From Chitinimonas prasina (GTDB lineage: Bacteria; Pseudomonadota; Gammaproteobacteria; Burkholderiales; Chitinimonadaceae), in the NCBI RefSeq assembly GCF_030160395.1, contig NZ_BSOG01000002.1:387280-451279 (forward strand): 64,000 nucleotides of DNA. Direction: 5' to 3'. The position numbers and the translations under genes were made by a program. Shown in pieces: positions 10,003 to 20,479 of the stretch. How positions within the stretch are numbered: the stretch's first letter is position 1; each line of letters starts with the position of its first letter. The notes under the pieces were generated by a model that worked only from the letters and a program-made list of their open reading frames with translations, was not told the DNA's origin and made no database searches.

Positions 10003-13000
10003 TTAATCGAAAGTCCAGGAATACAGCAGATCCGCCGCACTACTCTGCCCTGCAGTCAAAGCTACCGATACCCGCCGTGTCAGCTGATACGTCAGTTTTA
10101 CCGCATAACCCACGCCGTCCAGACTCTGCTCGTAGCTCACATAGGCCTTGTCCGATACCCGCTTGCCCAGGCTGACCACACGTCCCGACAAGGCGCCGCC
10201 ATCCCCCTCGTTCTTGGTATAGCTATCAGAGCGGCCAATGCTGATATCGTCCAGCCCCAGGCGGCCCGCCATCTGCTGGCGCAAACCCACCGAGTCGCCT
10301 GCCGTAAACAGCGCATCCGCCGCCGTCAGCAAGAGATCGGCATCGCCACCGCCTGCCGCAGAGCCGCGCCCCAATACCAACCAGGACAACTTCTCTGCAT
10401 CCGACATGGCATCGTTGGACACCAGGCTCACCCTGGGCGCCAGGGCAGTGCCCACGATTTTCACCCCCACCACCACCGGTAGATTCTTGCGCTCAGCCAG
10501 AATATCCAGCGCCGGATTGTCCAGCGGCCCCTGGAAAGTAATGATGCCTCGGCTAATGGCCAGATTCTGGCCATAGGCGGCGTAGCGCCCTTCATCAACC
10601 TTGAGCGCGCCACTGGCAGAGAGGTTCTGGGTGGGGCTGGCGGCGATTCTCACCAATCCAGACAGGCGGGCATCCACCCCCTGGCCCTTGAACACGAATT
10701 TTCGGCCCAGATCCAGATCAAGCCGCAGGGTAATCGGCGGCGCCTTGCTGCGCTTGCGATCCGGCGCCTCCCGCCCCTTCACGATCACATCGTCTCCCAG
10801 CGTCGGCGCATCGCCACGCGGTAGCTCTATCAGGCCCTCATCGGCAGATAGCTTACCGGTCAGCGTCAGTGCCTCGCCCTGTACACCCAGGGCAGTTTCT
10901 CCTGATACCACTAGGTTGCGGTCCGGTCGGGTCAACGCGCCAAATTGCGCAAACTTCACCAACAGCGAGCCCTCAGGGCCGGTATCCCGCAGACTCATAC
11001 GACCCGATGCGGTCATTTCCCCCTTGCCGGCCTTGAGCGATAAGGCGGAGAGCTGTGCGGTATCACCATCCAGCGTGGCATCCAGCTGGCCCTCGCGCCA
11101 ATAGATACCACTGTCGGGCAGCCTCAGTGCCACGTCTTTGGCGCTGAGCCGGCCAAACCAACTTGGCGCCCCGATATGCCCGCCGGCCGTAACTTCAGCC
11201 GAAAGCTTGCCTTCGACCTTGGCGGCCGGCCCAAGTAGCGGGCCCACCCAGCCCAGGGATGGCATTTCCGCCTGCAGCTTGCCCTCCAGAGCAGCGCCTG
11301 CGGCGGGCCGCCAGCCTTGTTCAGTACGCTCGAACCGGGTGCTGATACGGCCCGAGGCCGAACCGAAGGAAGCTGATTTCATATCCAAGGCCAGGGCCGC
11401 CTGATCGCCAGCCAGATCCAGCTGCGCCTTGGCACTAGATAGCTTCAGTGGCATGGGTTTGATCGTTGGGTCATCCACCAGCAGCGCCAGGTCACCAGTC
11501 TGCCTTTCAAGCACCAGGCTGCCTGCCAGTTTCTCATCTCCCTGCAAGTCAAAGCGCGCTGCCAACACCAGGTCGGTAGACAGATTGGATTTGAATTCCG
11601 GCAAACGTTCCAGCCATTCAGCCAGCGCCACATCGCGCAAATCGCCATGGGCGCTGAACCGGCCGCCGTGATGCCACTCGCCGCGCTGCACCCGTATCTT
11701 TGCACCCAGTGCCACGGCATCCAGCCCATGCACCGCACCGCCATCACGCGCCACCTGCAACTGCGCCGGCATGTTCAGGCGCATGGGCCAGACGCCTTTG
11801 TTCTCGAGTGCCACAATCTGCCCGCGCCACTGCTGTGTTTCGAGGCTGCCGCCTCCCTTCAACAGCAGCTCGAAATCTTCGTCCGCCAGCTTGCCCGTAC
11901 CCTCCAGCTCCACCGTGTGAGCAGCCTGGGTGCCGCTAATCTGCAACCGTGCCCGGTTCAATGCCAGCTTTGGTGCGGTCAGCTGCGTCACATCCAGCTT
12001 TAGCATGAGCGGACTGCTGGCTGGCTTGTCGGGTGCGGCATCCAGGCGGGCAGCCAGCACGGCATTGCCTATGGCGATCTCACCAGGCAGACGCAGCTGC
12101 TCGCTACGGGCCGTCCCCTCCAGCGAAGGCCTTTGCAAGGTGCCGGACAGATTCAGCTGTGCCTCCAGGCGGCCGTTGAATCCCTTACCGAAGTCACCGA
12201 CATCCGGCATTTGTATGTCCAGCCGCAGGCTATTACCAGGCAGGCCAAAATCACCCTGCGCGTTCAAGCGATTCGGCCCCAGCGCCAATGCAGCCCTCAC
12301 CTTCTGCAACACGGCCGCGGCCCGCCAATCCGCTGCCAGTTCGCCTTGCAGTGGCTGCCCGTTGAAACGGCTGGGGGCGATATCCGCCTTGAAGGTGAGC
12401 GCCATAGGCGCAGCCAGTTGCCCTGCCGCAGTGATATCTGCATTGATCTGGCCTGCAGGCAGGGGGTAATCCACCAATTTGGCCAGGAATTGCGGGTCCA
12501 TCCCTGCCAGTTTTCCAGTCAGCTTGAAGCCCTGCTTGCCTGCCAGACCCAGCTCCCCAGTAAGCGCCAGGCTACCCTCCGCCGCCTTCAATAACAGTTG
12601 CTTCGCCACAAGCTTGTGGGCTGGCAGCTCGCCAACCACGCCCAAGTCCATCGCCAGTGTCAGCCGGCCATCCCCCACCTCACCTTGCAGCAGTGGCGCT
12701 CGCGGGCTACCGGACAACACCAGCTGGCCGGATAACGGCCAGGCAGGGCCACCCAAAGCGGCGGGATTCAACTTGTTCAGCACAGCCTTGATATCCAGCT
12801 GATCCAGCGTTGCCGTCCCCGCCAAGCCCAATTCCCCCTCCGCCACACCGGCGTTCAGCTGCTCAATCCAGAGGTGTTCGGTATCCAGCCGCAGGCTGGC
12901 AGATGCTTGCCTAAGAGGCAGTCGGCCTGCCGGCCAATTGCCAGCCAGCGGGTTGCTCAGTTGCACACTCACCGCCACCGCCTCTTCGCGGCAGGGGGCA

Positions 13001-13953
13001 CGCCTATGTTCCTGCCCTTGGCTGCCGACACGCGCATCATTGCACCTTGCCGGCCTGGCTTGCAGTTGCAAATCCAGCGCCGTGCGCGGCAGGCTGGCAG
13101 AGAGCACACGCAGATCCATCGCCTCGGTAGCCACTTCACCTGCCTTGAGTATGCCGTAGGACGAGCGGGAAAACGGCGCAAGCCGCAAGTCGTAACGGGC
13201 ACGGAATGGCTTATCCTGCACCGGGCCACCCTGGGCCTGTCCTGCCAGGCGCAGGCTTTCCAGTGATTCAGACATTTTCAGTCCGGCCTGCCAAGGCGCG
13301 CCCTCTGCGCTGCCAGTCATCTTGAGCTCGCCGTGGAGCTTGAACGGCCGGGTACCCGCCAGTTGCAATTGGCCCTTGCCATCGAACCAGGGGGTGCGGG
13401 CTTGCTGTACCGTCATCTGATGCAGCGTGCCAGTGCTCTCCAGTGTCAGGCTGGCAGATTGCAGAACCTGCACACCATCCACCACCACCTTGCCGACAGT
13501 GGCCGAGCTGATGCGCAAAGCCATCGGCAGGTCCAAAGCATCGGGGACTTCGGTGGGGCTTGTGCTGGGTTGGGTGCGTATGTCCAGATTGCCTAGTACC
13601 AGTGCATCCACCGCCACCCGCCCCACCAGTAATTGCGCCGGCTGCCAACGCAACACAGTACTGTCCAGCCTCACATCCTCATTCTCGGTCTTGATCTGCA
13701 CACCCTGCAGGCGCAACTCTCCCCATAGCGTGCCTTCCACCTGGGCCACCCGGATCATGCCGTCGGTCAAATGCGCCAGCAGGGCAAACAGGCCTCGCGT
13801 CCCGGTGGGGCTGGCTGCCATCAACACGGCGGCAGCCAGCAGCGATATCAGCAAAAACAGGAACAACTCCAGCCACACCGGCCCCAGGCGCCATTTACGC
13901 TTGGCCTTGGGCGTTGCTGACGGGGTGGCGGAAGTGGTCTGGGGCTCGGTCAA
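10003..13953 (-). CDS. tamB: Translocation and assembly module inner-membrane subunit TamB
   Basis: TamB spans the periplasm from the inner membrane to TamA and takes part in outer-membrane protein assembly or phospholipid transport. The 1316-residue protein has a short cytoplasmic N-terminus with a basic patch, one transmembrane segment (about 26-48), a long repetitive beta-rich middle region full of G-x-L-x-L-x-G-x strands, and the conserved C-terminal TamB domain (DUF490; G-R-G-S-A-A-G-G, L-T-Y-Q-L-T-R-R-V-S-V) ending in an aromatic-rich LLYSWTFD. Length is normal. The ATG overlaps the tamA stop by four bases (ATGA), so the two are translationally coupled. Confidence 0.95.
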   Translation of the reverse strand: MTEPQTTSATPSATPKAKRKWRLGPVWLELFLFLLISLLAAAVLMAASPTGTRGLFALLAHLTDGMIRVAQVEGTLWGELRLQGVQIKTENEDVRLDSTVLRWQPAQLLVGRVAVDALVLGNLDIRTQPSTSPTEVPDALDLPMALRISSATVGKVVVDGVQVLQSASLTLESTGTLHQMTVQQARTPWFDGKGQLQLAGTRPFKLHGELKMTGSAEGAPWQAGLKMSESLESLRLAGQAQGGPVQDKPFRARYDLRLAPFSRSSYGILKAGEVATEAMDLRVLSASLPRTALDLQLQARPARCNDARVGSQGQEHRRAPCREEAVAVSVQLSNPLAGNWPAGRLPLRQASASLRLDTEHLWIEQLNAGVAEGELGLAGTATLDQLDIKAVLNKLNPAALGGPAWPLSGQLVLSGSPRAPLLQGEVGDGRLTLAMDLGVVGELPAHKLVAKQLLLKAAEGSLALTGELGLAGKQGFKLTGKLAGMDPQFLAKLVDYPLPAGQINADITAAGQLAAPMALTFKADIAPSRFNGQPLQGELAADWRAAAVLQKVRAALALGPNRLNAQGDFGLPGNSLRLDIQMPDVGDFGKGFNGRLEAQLNLSGTLQRPSLEGTARSEQLRLPGEIAIGNAVLAARLDAAPDKPASSPLMLKLDVTQLTAPKLALNRARLQISGTQAAHTVELEGTGKLADEDFELLLKGGGSLETQQWRGQIVALENKGVWPMRLNMPAQLQVARDGGAVHGLDAVALGAKIRVQRGEWHHGGRFSAHGDLRDVALAEWLERLPEFKSNLSTDLVLAARFDLQGDEKLAGSLVLERQTGDLALLVDDPTIKPMPLKLSSAKAQLDLAGDQAALALDMKSASFGSASGRISTRFERTEQGWRPAAGAALEGKLQAEMPSLGWVGPLLGPAAKVEGKLSAEVTAGGHIGAPSWFGRLSAKDVALRLPDSGIYWREGQLDATLDGDTAQLSALSLKAGKGEMTASGRMSLRDTGPEGSLLVKFAQFGALTRPDRNLVVSGETALGVQGEALTLTGKLSADEGLIELPRGDAPTLGDDVIVKGREAPDRKRSKAPPITLRLDLDLGRKFVFKGQGVDARLSGLVRIAASPTQNLSASGALKVDEGRYAAYGQNLAISRGIITFQGPLDNPALDILAERKNLPVVVGVKIVGTALAPRVSLVSNDAMSDAEKLSWLVLGRGSAAGGGDADLLLTAADALFTAGDSVGLRQQMAGRLGLDDISIGRSDSYTKNEGDGGALSGRVVSLGKRVSDKAYVSYEQSLDGVGYAVKLTYQLTRRVSVALTAGQSSAADLLYSWTFD

Positions 13954-15737
13954 AACCCTATCCCCAGCGAAAAGTGAAAGCGCACTTTCTTGTCCGCCGC
14001 ACCATAGGCCGCATCAAGTGCAAAGGGCCCCACCGGGCTAACCCAGCGGGCACCAACCCCATAGCCTTTGTACGCCTTGAAACTGAGCCAGTCATTGGCG
14101 GCGGCACCCACATCGGCAAATACGGCACCGCGCCACTTGCCCACAATGCGGTGCTGATACTCCACGCTACCTATAGCCAGCACCCTGCCCCCCTCCACCG
14201 CGCCGGTATCCGTCTTGATGCCGATGGACTGGTAGTTGTAGCCGCGCACCGAACCCGCGCCGCCAGCGCGGAACAGGGAATCGGTCGGCACACTGTCGCT
14301 GTTGTCGCTCACTACCTGGCCGGCTTCTCCACGCAACAGCACGATGCCCGCATCCCCGACAGGCATATACCAAGTAGCCCGTCCCCAGGCGCGCACGAAA
14401 TTGGTATCCGACAGCAAAGCCTTGGCCGCCCCCCCCAACTGCCAACTCAGGGCCAAACCGCTGCGTGGGTCTACCGGGTTGTCCAGCTCAGTTCGCGACC
14501 AGGCTTGCGATGCAATCAGGGCACGATTGAGCTGCCTCTCCTTGCCCGCGGCCTGCTCAGCGCTACGGGTGTACTGTAATGCCTGTGTTACCTCGATCAG
14601 GCCCTTGAGCCGGCTGCGCTGCACCCCCAGGGTTTGCGCCGAAGTCCGTACTGCCTCCACGTCTTCGTTCTTGGCCTGAAAACTGCTGCTGTAGCGATAG
14701 CCATCGACATCGGGCGGTAGCTTCACGTCGGCATCAAAACGCTGCTCTCGCTGCTGCAGTTTCAGCTCCAACGAACCTATCCAGCCACGGCCTCGCAGAT
14801 TATTGTCAGTAAATGCCAGCCGTGTACGCGCCCCCTTGTCGGTTTCATAACCCACACCGGCATCCGTGCGATAACGCGGTGCCTCGGTCAACTCCAGCTT
14901 GACCGGCACATCATTGGGCTGACTGGCATCAATGGGTACATCCAGAAACACCGATGAAAAATACGGCGTGTTCTGCAAGGCAGTCTGAAAGTCCAGCAGC
15001 TTCTGCTGGCTATAGCCCTCGCCAGGCTTGAAGGTCTGCAAACGCTCCACCAGCTCACGCGAATACTGCTTGAGCCCGCTGACCTGCAACTGGCCGAAGG
15101 TAAACCTCGGCCCGGAGTCGTATTGCACGCTCAATTCCGCACTGTTCTTGTCAGGGTCTATGTACGCACGGCTATCCTTGATGGATGCCGCCGGAAAACG
15201 GTCAATAATCAGTGCCTGCACCCCACGCCGCTTGGCGGCATCCCAATCGGATTGGGTAAAGTATCCCCCTATGGGCAAGGGCCATACCTCGATCAACTCA
15301 GCCCAGCGGCTACCAAAATCGGCTTCCTCGCGGATAGCGCCTGCTATTTGCAGCTCCACATCATGCACCAGGGCCTGCTCACCCGGCTCCACCTTGAAAC
15401 CCAGCAGCCAACGGTGACGCTCTGTCCCCATGCTTGCAGTGATCTTGGGGTTGAAATACCCCTGAGGCGCGAGCAGTTTTTCTATCTCCTTCGGCGTTGC
15501 CTCGTAGAGCCGCTGCAGTTGCTCCTGGTCGATATAGTCACTACCCTGCCAGCGCAGTACCCCCAGGTTCTGCCGCAGCAGATCATCCAGCGGTGAAGGT
15601 GCAACAATCTCGACCTGATACTCAAGGCCGGCAGCATGGCCCGGTGCCGCCAACAAGGCGGTCAACAGATGCAGGGGAATAAGTTGGGATAGTCGGCGCA
15701 CGTCGGGCAGTTTAGCGAGGCGCCGGCCCAACGTCAT
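13950..15737 (-). CDS. tamA: Outer-membrane assembly protein TamA (Omp85 family)
   Basis: The outer-membrane partner of TamB: N-terminal POTRA domains followed by a 16-strand barrel. The predicted 595-residue protein has a signal region (MTLGRRLAKL..., cleaved near HAAG), then POTRA-like sequence (residues about 25-260). The barrel region contains Y-E-T-D-K-G-A-R-T-R-L and the L6 tip V-R-G-Y (in AGGAGSVRGYNYQS), and ends with H-F-S-L-G-I-G-F, a C-terminal Phe. The ATG at 15737 is chosen; an in-frame TTG at 15752 is the alternative. tamA lies directly upstream of tamB with a four-base overlap, the usual arrangement. Confidence 0.94.
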   Translation of the reverse strand: MTLGRRLAKLPDVRRLSQLIPLHLLTALLAAPGHAAGLEYQVEIVAPSPLDDLLRQNLGVLRWQGSDYIDQEQLQRLYEATPKEIEKLLAPQGYFNPKITASMGTERHRWLLGFKVEPGEQALVHDVELQIAGAIREEADFGSRWAELIEVWPLPIGGYFTQSDWDAAKRRGVQALIIDRFPAASIKDSRAYIDPDKNSAELSVQYDSGPRFTFGQLQVSGLKQYSRELVERLQTFKPGEGYSQQKLLDFQTALQNTPYFSSVFLDVPIDASQPNDVPVKLELTEAPRYRTDAGVGYETDKGARTRLAFTDNNLRGRGWIGSLELKLQQREQRFDADVKLPPDVDGYRYSSSFQAKNEDVEAVRTSAQTLGVQRSRLKGLIEVTQALQYTRSAEQAAGKERQLNRALIASQAWSRTELDNPVDPRSGLALSWQLGGAAKALLSDTNFVRAWGRATWYMPVGDAGIVLLRGEAGQVVSDNSDSVPTDSLFRAGGAGSVRGYNYQSIGIKTDTGAVEGGRVLAIGSVEYQHRIVGKWRGAVFADVGAAANDWLSFKAYKGYGVGARWVSPVGPFALDAAYGAADKKVRFHFSLGIGF

Positions 15738-15880
15738 GGCAAGTGTGAGCAAATCGTGAGGTATTCCATCGAGAACAAGGGCTTAACCGACAACCGGGTA
15801 TACAATTATCGTCAATCGGGCGGTAAAATCAGGTTAGGGGAATATCCGCGCCGTGTAACGTGCATGATGGGGATAGACCA

Positions 15881-16570
15881 ATGAGCATCTCAGGGGTTTC
15901 AGCCAGCAGCACATACTATGCATCCATGCCCGCACGGCTGCATAGTAGTGGTTGCAGCTGCGCCATGTGCATGCCCCAGACCGTCAAGAGCTCGCCCCCG
16001 CCTACCGACCTCAGCGGCAAGCCCGTCAAGACCGATCCCGCCAAGCCAGAATCCGGCAGCGCCAAGGAGCAACAGCTCACCCGCGAGGAAATGGAGCGCC
16101 TGCGTGCACTGCAAGAACGTGATCGACAGGTCAGGCAGCACGAACAGGCCCATATGGCAGCCGCTGGCGGCCTGGTGGTATCAGGCCCCAGCTATACCTA
16201 CCAGCGCGGCCCCGATGGCGTGAACTACGCCGTCGGCGGCGAAGTCGCTATCAGCGTATCCAAGGGCAGGACGCCAGAAGAAACCATCAGCAAGGCGCAG
16301 GCGATAGAACGCGCCGCACTGGCGCCGCAAGACCCTTCAGCAGCAGACCGCGCCATTGCCGCCCAGGCCAGGCAGATGGCGATGGACGCCCAGGCCGAGC
16401 AAGCACGGCAAGCGCAGGGGGAAGAACCCAGCGAGGCAGATGGCAAGAAAGGTGCCACACCAAGCGAAGCAGCAAATAATACCCGCCAGGGCCAGCGTGC
16501 CCGCCAAGCTTATGAGCAAAGTCCCGGCGCACAGGATTTCAACCAAGGCTTGCTGAGTGCTTATGCTTGA
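15881..16570 (+). CDS. SprA-related putative metalloprotease-like protein
   Basis: A 229-residue protein with the signature of the SprA-related family (DUF annotated as putative metalloprotease). The core is H-E-Q-A-H at 87-91, followed by the G-P-x-Y-x-Y-x-x-G-P-D-G stretch and Y-A-V-G-G-E-V at 116-122. The H-E-x-x-H element could bind zinc, but no clear third ligand is visible and activity in this family is not something I can confirm. The N-terminus contains a Cys cluster (C-S-C-A-M-C at 25-30) and the C-terminal third is Ala/Gln-rich with coiled-coil character. The start at 15881 follows GGGGAT eight bases upstream; an earlier GTG (15860) would have no such site. It has no signal peptide and no co-directional neighbour. 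Confidence 0.75.
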   Translation: MSISGVSASSTYYASMPARLHSSGCSCAMCMPQTVKSSPPPTDLSGKPVKTDPAKPESGSAKEQQLTREEMERLRALQERDRQVRQHEQAHMAAAGGLVVSGPSYTYQRGPDGVNYAVGGEVAISVSKGRTPEETISKAQAIERAALAPQDPSAADRAIAAQARQMAMDAQAEQARQAQGEEPSEADGKKGATPSEAANNTRQGQRARQAYEQSPGAQDFNQGLLSAYA

Positions 16571-16644
16571 AAGCGGCTTGCAGATGCCTGGCATAGGCAT
16601 GTGACCAAGCGGCCTCGGCCTTTACTTCAAGCGCAATGCTGAAC

Positions 16645-17037
16645 TCAATCCGCATTCCGCATGAAATCTGCGGTGCGCCAGAATGCCTGCTCCAGATGAT
16701 CAACCAGAGCCTGGTCCAGATTCATTTCACCCATGGCCTTGAACATGCAATAGAGCCACTCATCGCGCATGCGCTCGTCTATGCGAAAAGGCAGGTGCCG
16801 GGCGCGCAGCATGGGATGGCCGTATTTTTCGATATACAGTGCCGGCCCTCCCATCCAGCCGGTAAGAAACAACCGCAGCTTCTCCCTCGCCTCGGCAAGA
16901 TCAGGTGCATGCACACCTCGCACCCCGGCCGCGACCGGGTCGCTATCCATGATGTCGTAGAAGCGCTGCACCAGGGTGGCGACGCCAGCCTCGCCGCCCA
17001 GCATGTCGTAAGGGGTGGTTTCCAGTAACTGACTCAT
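16645..17037 (-). CDS. Group II truncated haemoglobin
   Basis: A 130-residue 2-over-2 globin that probably binds O2 or NO. Typical features are M-L-G-G-E-A-G-V near 12-19, the W-M-G-G-P-x-x-Y element at 61-68, H74 in Y-G-H-P-M-L-R, and R-H-L-P-F, whose histidine (H81) is the proximal haem ligand in group II globins. The open frame continues far upstream, but the ATG at 17037 matches the family start, with a purine-rich GAGAG upstream. It follows the YkgJ-family gene by 10 bases and is the last gene of the dusC-ykgJ-globin run on the minus strand. Confidence 0.88.
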   Translation of the reverse strand: MSQLLETTPYDMLGGEAGVATLVQRFYDIMDSDPVAAGVRGVHAPDLAEAREKLRLFLTGWMGGPALYIEKYGHPMLRARHLPFRIDERMRDEWLYCMFKAMGEMNLDQALVDHLEQAFWRTADFMRNAD

Positions 17038-17047
17038 AAAATGCTCT

Positions 17048-17401
17048 CTACTCCTGGCTGACGGCCAATGGTGGAAGACCGTGTCGGGCACGTGCGCGAT
17101 TGCAGGCCGGCGGAAAGACCCCATGCTCGGCCAACGGGGCAAACTCGCGGCAAGGGCCAGGCCGCTCGGCATAGATGCCGCATTGCACCCGGCTGCCTAT
17201 GGTGCCCACCAGCGCTATACAACGGGGCTTCAGGTAATCCGTACCGCGCAAACGGCACAGCACATCGTTTTCGTAGTCCACCAGACCTACGGGGACTCGC
17301 CCGCCCTCCTCGTCCAACTCAGCGCGGTCAAAGCTCACCCGAAACGCCGCACAGCAGGCGCCGCAGCTCAGGCAAGGGTTGTCGTTGGGGCTAGCGTTCA
17401 T
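17048..17401 (-). CDS. YkgJ-family cysteine-cluster protein
   Basis: A 117-residue protein whose conserved cysteines (C10, C13, C16, C17 in N-P-C-L-S-C-G-A-C-C, plus C-x-I-Y-x-x-R-P-x-x-C further on) define the Fe-S/zinc 'YkgJ' cluster family (UPF0153). The biochemical role of the family is unclear. The R-P-G-P-C-R-E-F segment is characteristic. The ATG at 17401 starts 11 bases after the end of dusC and puts the first cysteines at the usual distance from the start. Close spacing with dusC and the globin suggests one transcript. Confidence 0.82.
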   Translation of the reverse strand: MNASPNDNPCLSCGACCAAFRVSFDRAELDEEGGRVPVGLVDYENDVLCRLRGTDYLKPRCIALVGTIGSRVQCGIYAERPGPCREFAPLAEHGVFPPACNRARARHGLPPLAVSQE

Positions 17402-17411
17402 GTGAGTCGAA

Positions 17412-18365
17412 TCAGGCCGGAATGGAAGCCAGCTGCGACTGGGTGCGTATTTCACGGAACAAGGCCGTGGCTTCCGGGTAGCTACGGCGTAGATAGCCCA
17501 GCCATTGCTTCAAACGCCCCGGCGCATAGGTGGGGGCACCCGTGCCGATCAAGCCGGTATGAAAGCGCCGGATGATCTCCAGCAGCTCAGGCCACTCAAC
17601 CACGTCAGCCGCCTCACCAGCGATGGCTGCGCGTATCTGCCTTGCAAGGTCGGGGCGTGCTACCAACCCACGCCCCAGCATGACGTCATCACAGGTCGAT
17701 TCGCTGCGGCAGCGAAAGTAATCTTCCACCGTCCAAATCTCGCCATTAGCAACCACCGGCGATTTCACCACTTCCTTGATACGGGCAATCCAGTGCCAGT
17801 GTGCGGGTGGTTTGTAGCCATCCAGCTTGGTACGGGCATGCACCACATGCTCGGCCGAGCCGCCTTCATCCAGCGCGCGGGCGCAATCGAGCACCAGTGC
17901 CGTGTCTTCATAGCCCAGCCGCATCTTGGTGGTTACCGGTATATGGACAGGTACGGCACGGCGCACTTCGCGCACGATGGCGTGCAGCAACTCCGGCTCC
18001 TGCAGCAGCACAGCACCACCCCGATGGCGATTGACTGTCTTCGCTGGGCAGCCAAAGTTCAGGTCTATGCCAGGCGCACCCAGCTCAGCCGCGCGGGCCG
18101 CATTATCAGCCAGGCAAGCGGGGTCCGACCCCAGCAACTGCAACTTGAGCGTGACGCCAACGGGAGTCTTCCAGCCATTTGCCCACTCCGGCGCCACCCG
18201 CTTGAAGTAGCGGGGCGGCAACAGGGTGCTGGTTACCCGCACGAACTCGGTCACACACCAGTCCACGCCACCAATTTCGGTCAGCGCGGTACGTAGCGGG
18301 GCATCAACCAATCCCTCCATCGGGGCAAGCGCAATACGCAAAATAGACAAGCCTTTGAAAAACAT
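17412..18365 (-). CDS. dusC: tRNA-dihydrouridine synthase, DusC type
   Basis: An FMN enzyme that reduces a specific uridine in tRNA (U16 for DusC) with NADPH. The 317-residue chain shows A-P-M-E-G-L near 14-19, the catalytic cysteine C106 in [32 protein letters not shown] and [17 protein letters not shown] (not A-P-M) and N-G-E-I-W point to DusC rather than DusA or DusB. It opens the minus-strand cluster dusC-ykgJ-globin. The divergent chemoreceptor gene lies 180 bases away. Confidence 0.9.
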   Translation of the reverse strand: MFFKGLSILRIALAPMEGLVDAPLRTALTEIGGVDWCVTEFVRVTSTLLPPRYFKRVAPEWANGWKTPVGVTLKLQLLGSDPACLADNAARAAELGAPGIDLNFGCPAKTVNRHRGGAVLLQEPELLHAIVREVRRAVPVHIPVTTKMRLGYEDTALVLDCARALDEGGSAEHVVHARTKLDGYKPPAHWHWIARIKEVVKSPVVANGEIWTVEDYFRCRSESTCDDVMLGRGLVARPDLARQIRAAIAGEAADVVEWPELLEIIRRFHTGLIGTGAPTYAPGRLKQWLGYLRRSYPEATALFREIRTQSQLASIPA

Positions 18366-18544
18366 TGGATTCTAGCAAAATCCGGCCTGTTCACCGAATG
18401 GCAATTAGCAATGCGTTTTTTTTCATCTTTTGTATGCTGATAGATAGGCATTTCCTATGCCGAACCATCCAGGCGCCACTGCTAGCCCTAGGCAGAAAGA
18501 GCGCCAGCTACCACCTTGTACATGGGTCAACGCGGAGAAACAGC

Positions 18545-20173
18545 ATGAAAGACCTCAGCTTCGGCTTACGCATAGGCGCCAGCTTCGCCTTGCTACTGGT
18601 ATTGATGGCAATCGTCGCCATCACCGGCTCACGCGGTGTGGAACAACAATATCAGCAGGTCAAATCGCTGGTGGAGGGTGACATCGCCCTGAACGCGGCA
18701 GCGAGCGACACCCGCTACCACGTAGGGAACCTGCGCCGCTACGAGAAGGACAGCTTCATCAATATCGACAAGCCAGAGAAAGTGAAGGAATACCGCGAAA
18801 AGTGGGATAGCTCGCTGGCCAAAGCCCAAGAGAGCCTGGCCAAGGCCGACAAACTGGCAGCTGACGACATACACCAGAAGATAACAGCACTACGGGAGCA
18901 GATGGGCAAGTACGCCGAGGGCTACCGTGGGGTAGCGGGCAGACTGGGCCAGGATATCACCACCACGGCTGACGCCAACGCCGCCATCGATGTGCACAAG
19001 ACCTATGTACGTGGTATGGAAGGCCAGTTGAACGAAATACTGAAATACACCGAAGGCCGTGCCGCCAAGGTGACTGATGAACTGGCCAGTGCCAAGGCAT
19101 CGACCGAGCGTGGGCTTTGGTTATGGGCAGGTGCGGCCATACTCCTCGGCATCGGCATTGCCATTTGGGTTGCCACCTCCATCCGCACTCCGCTCAATGC
19201 CGCCCAGTCAGCAGCGCAGAAAATCGCGGCCGGCAACGATCTCACCATCAAGATGCCTTCGCATGGCGACAACGAAATTGGCCGTACCGTCAACGCCTTC
19301 TGCCGGGTGCTGGAAGGTCTGCGCAGCCTGGTAATCGATACCAGGGGCGGGGCACGCCAGGTGGCGGAATCCGCCAGCGAAATGGATACCATTTCCGAAC
19401 AGGTCGCCTTGGCCTCCTCCAACCAGGCCCAAGCATCTGCAGCCGTCGCCTCTGCCATCGAACAGCTCACCACCAGCATCGCTGTTGTATCCGATAGCGC
19501 AGAAAGTGTGCGCGAGGCTGCGGGCGCTGCCACTGGCCAGGCGGGCGACGGTGAACGACTGGCAGGGCAGACCGCCGATGAGATTGCCCGTATCGCCGAG
19601 GCACTGGAGGCCGCCAGCCAGGCGATAGCCACGCTCAATGCCCGGTCCGACGAAATCGGCGGCATCGTTCGGGTAATCAAGGACATTGCCGATCAAACCA
19701 ACCTGCTGGCCCTCAATGCAGCCATTGAGGCCGCCCGTGCTGGCGAACAGGGCCGTGGCTTTGCCGTGGTGGCCGATGAAGTACGCAAGCTGGCCGAGCG
19801 CACCGCTGGCGCCACGGCAGACATCTCGGCCAAGATAGAGACCGTGCAACGCGATACCGTCAGCGCTGGCGCTCGCATGCAGGAAGCCAGCGGCCGCATC
19901 GATGCCGGCGTATCCCATGCCCGGGAGCTGGCAGATGCCATGGAACGGATACGCTCCGGCTCGCAAGGTACGGTCAACACCCTGACCGAAATCGCCGACG
20001 CCATCCGTGAACAGCGGGTGGCCGCCAATCAGATCGCCATCAACATCGAGAAGATTGCCCAGATGAGCGAGGAAAACCACGCCTCAGTCTCGTCCGCCAA
20101 TCTCTTGGCCAAGCGGCTTGGTGAACTATCGCGCGGGCTAAATGTGCAGATAGGCCAGTTCGTGGTGGATTAA
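18545..20173 (+). CDS. Methyl-accepting chemotaxis protein
   Basis: A 542-residue transmembrane chemoreceptor that senses an unknown ligand and controls the CheA kinase. TM1 is at about 12-30, a four-helix-bundle type periplasmic domain at 31-189, TM2 at 190-212, HAMP at about 213-265, and a long cytoplasmic signalling helix pair. The hairpin tip is unmistakable ([30 protein letters not shown] in order over 381-410). It has no C-terminal CheR-binding pentapeptide. The ATG at 18545 has GGAG seven bases upstream; the open frame extends 60 codons further upstream over what is clearly leader DNA. No chemotaxis kinase genes are nearby, so this is an orphan receptor gene. Confidence 0.94.
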   Translation: MKDLSFGLRIGASFALLLVLMAIVAITGSRGVEQQYQQVKSLVEGDIALNAAASDTRYHVGNLRRYEKDSFINIDKPEKVKEYREKWDSSLAKAQESLAKADKLAADDIHQKITALREQMGKYAEGYRGVAGRLGQDITTTADANAAIDVHKTYVRGMEGQLNEILKYTEGRAAKVTDELASAKASTERGLWLWAGAAILLGIGIAIWVATSIRTPLNAAQSAAQKIAAGNDLTIKMPSHGDNEIGRTVNAFCRVLEGLRSLVIDTRGGARQVAESASEMDTISEQVALASSNQAQASAAVASAIEQLTTSIAVVSDSAESVREAAGAATGQAGDGERLAGQTADEIARIAEALEAASQAIATLNARSDEIGGIVRVIKDIADQTNLLALNAAIEAARAGEQGRGFAVVADEVRKLAERTAGATADISAKIETVQRDTVSAGARMQEASGRIDAGVSHARELADAMERIRSGSQGTVNTLTEIADAIREQRVAANQIAINIEKIAQMSEENHASVSSANLLAKRLGELSRGLNVQIGQFVVD

Positions 20174-20295
20174 TAAACCCGACTAACAGCTCAGTGTCAC
20201 GCGGGTGGATAGGCCAGGATGGCTTTCTACCTGCCCACCTACCTTCCTGCAGGCCAGACGCTAGCCGCCCCAGATCAATGCTACGGCCTGCTTCG

Positions 20296-20417
20296 AACTG
20301 CTAACAAAAACCAGCGTAGCGATTCTGGCTAGGCGTGCGAGCGATGGCGTGCGCAGCAGACAGTAAGTGGGTACGGCAAGCCCGCACAACAACGCCAGAG
20401 GGTTTTGTTAGCCGCTT
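20296..20417. repeat. Correia-like inverted-repeat element, copy A
   Basis: The ends are inverted (GCTAACAAAAACC on the left, GGTTTTGTTAGC on the right). The body contains CAGCGTAGC, CTGGCTAGGCG, GCAGACAGTA, GGGTACGGCAAG and CAACAACGCCAGA in the same order as copies B and C. This copy is about 14 bases longer because of an extra GCG-rich stretch after CTAGGCGTGCGA. It lies between the chemoreceptor and the convergent acetyltransferase gene, in a 306-base gap that otherwise holds nothing recognisable. Confidence 0.85.
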
Positions 20418-20479
20418 TTAGCGACCGTGTGTCTTCCAGCAGCAGCCAGGCGCGACCCCTTCTGGCAATTCACCCTGTC

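Noticed and set aside
18420-18445. Possible sigma-28 promoter before the chemoreceptor gene (TATGCTGATAG, also at about 36531)
   Set aside because: The -10-like word is imperfect and no TAAA-type -35 is present at the right distance in either place.
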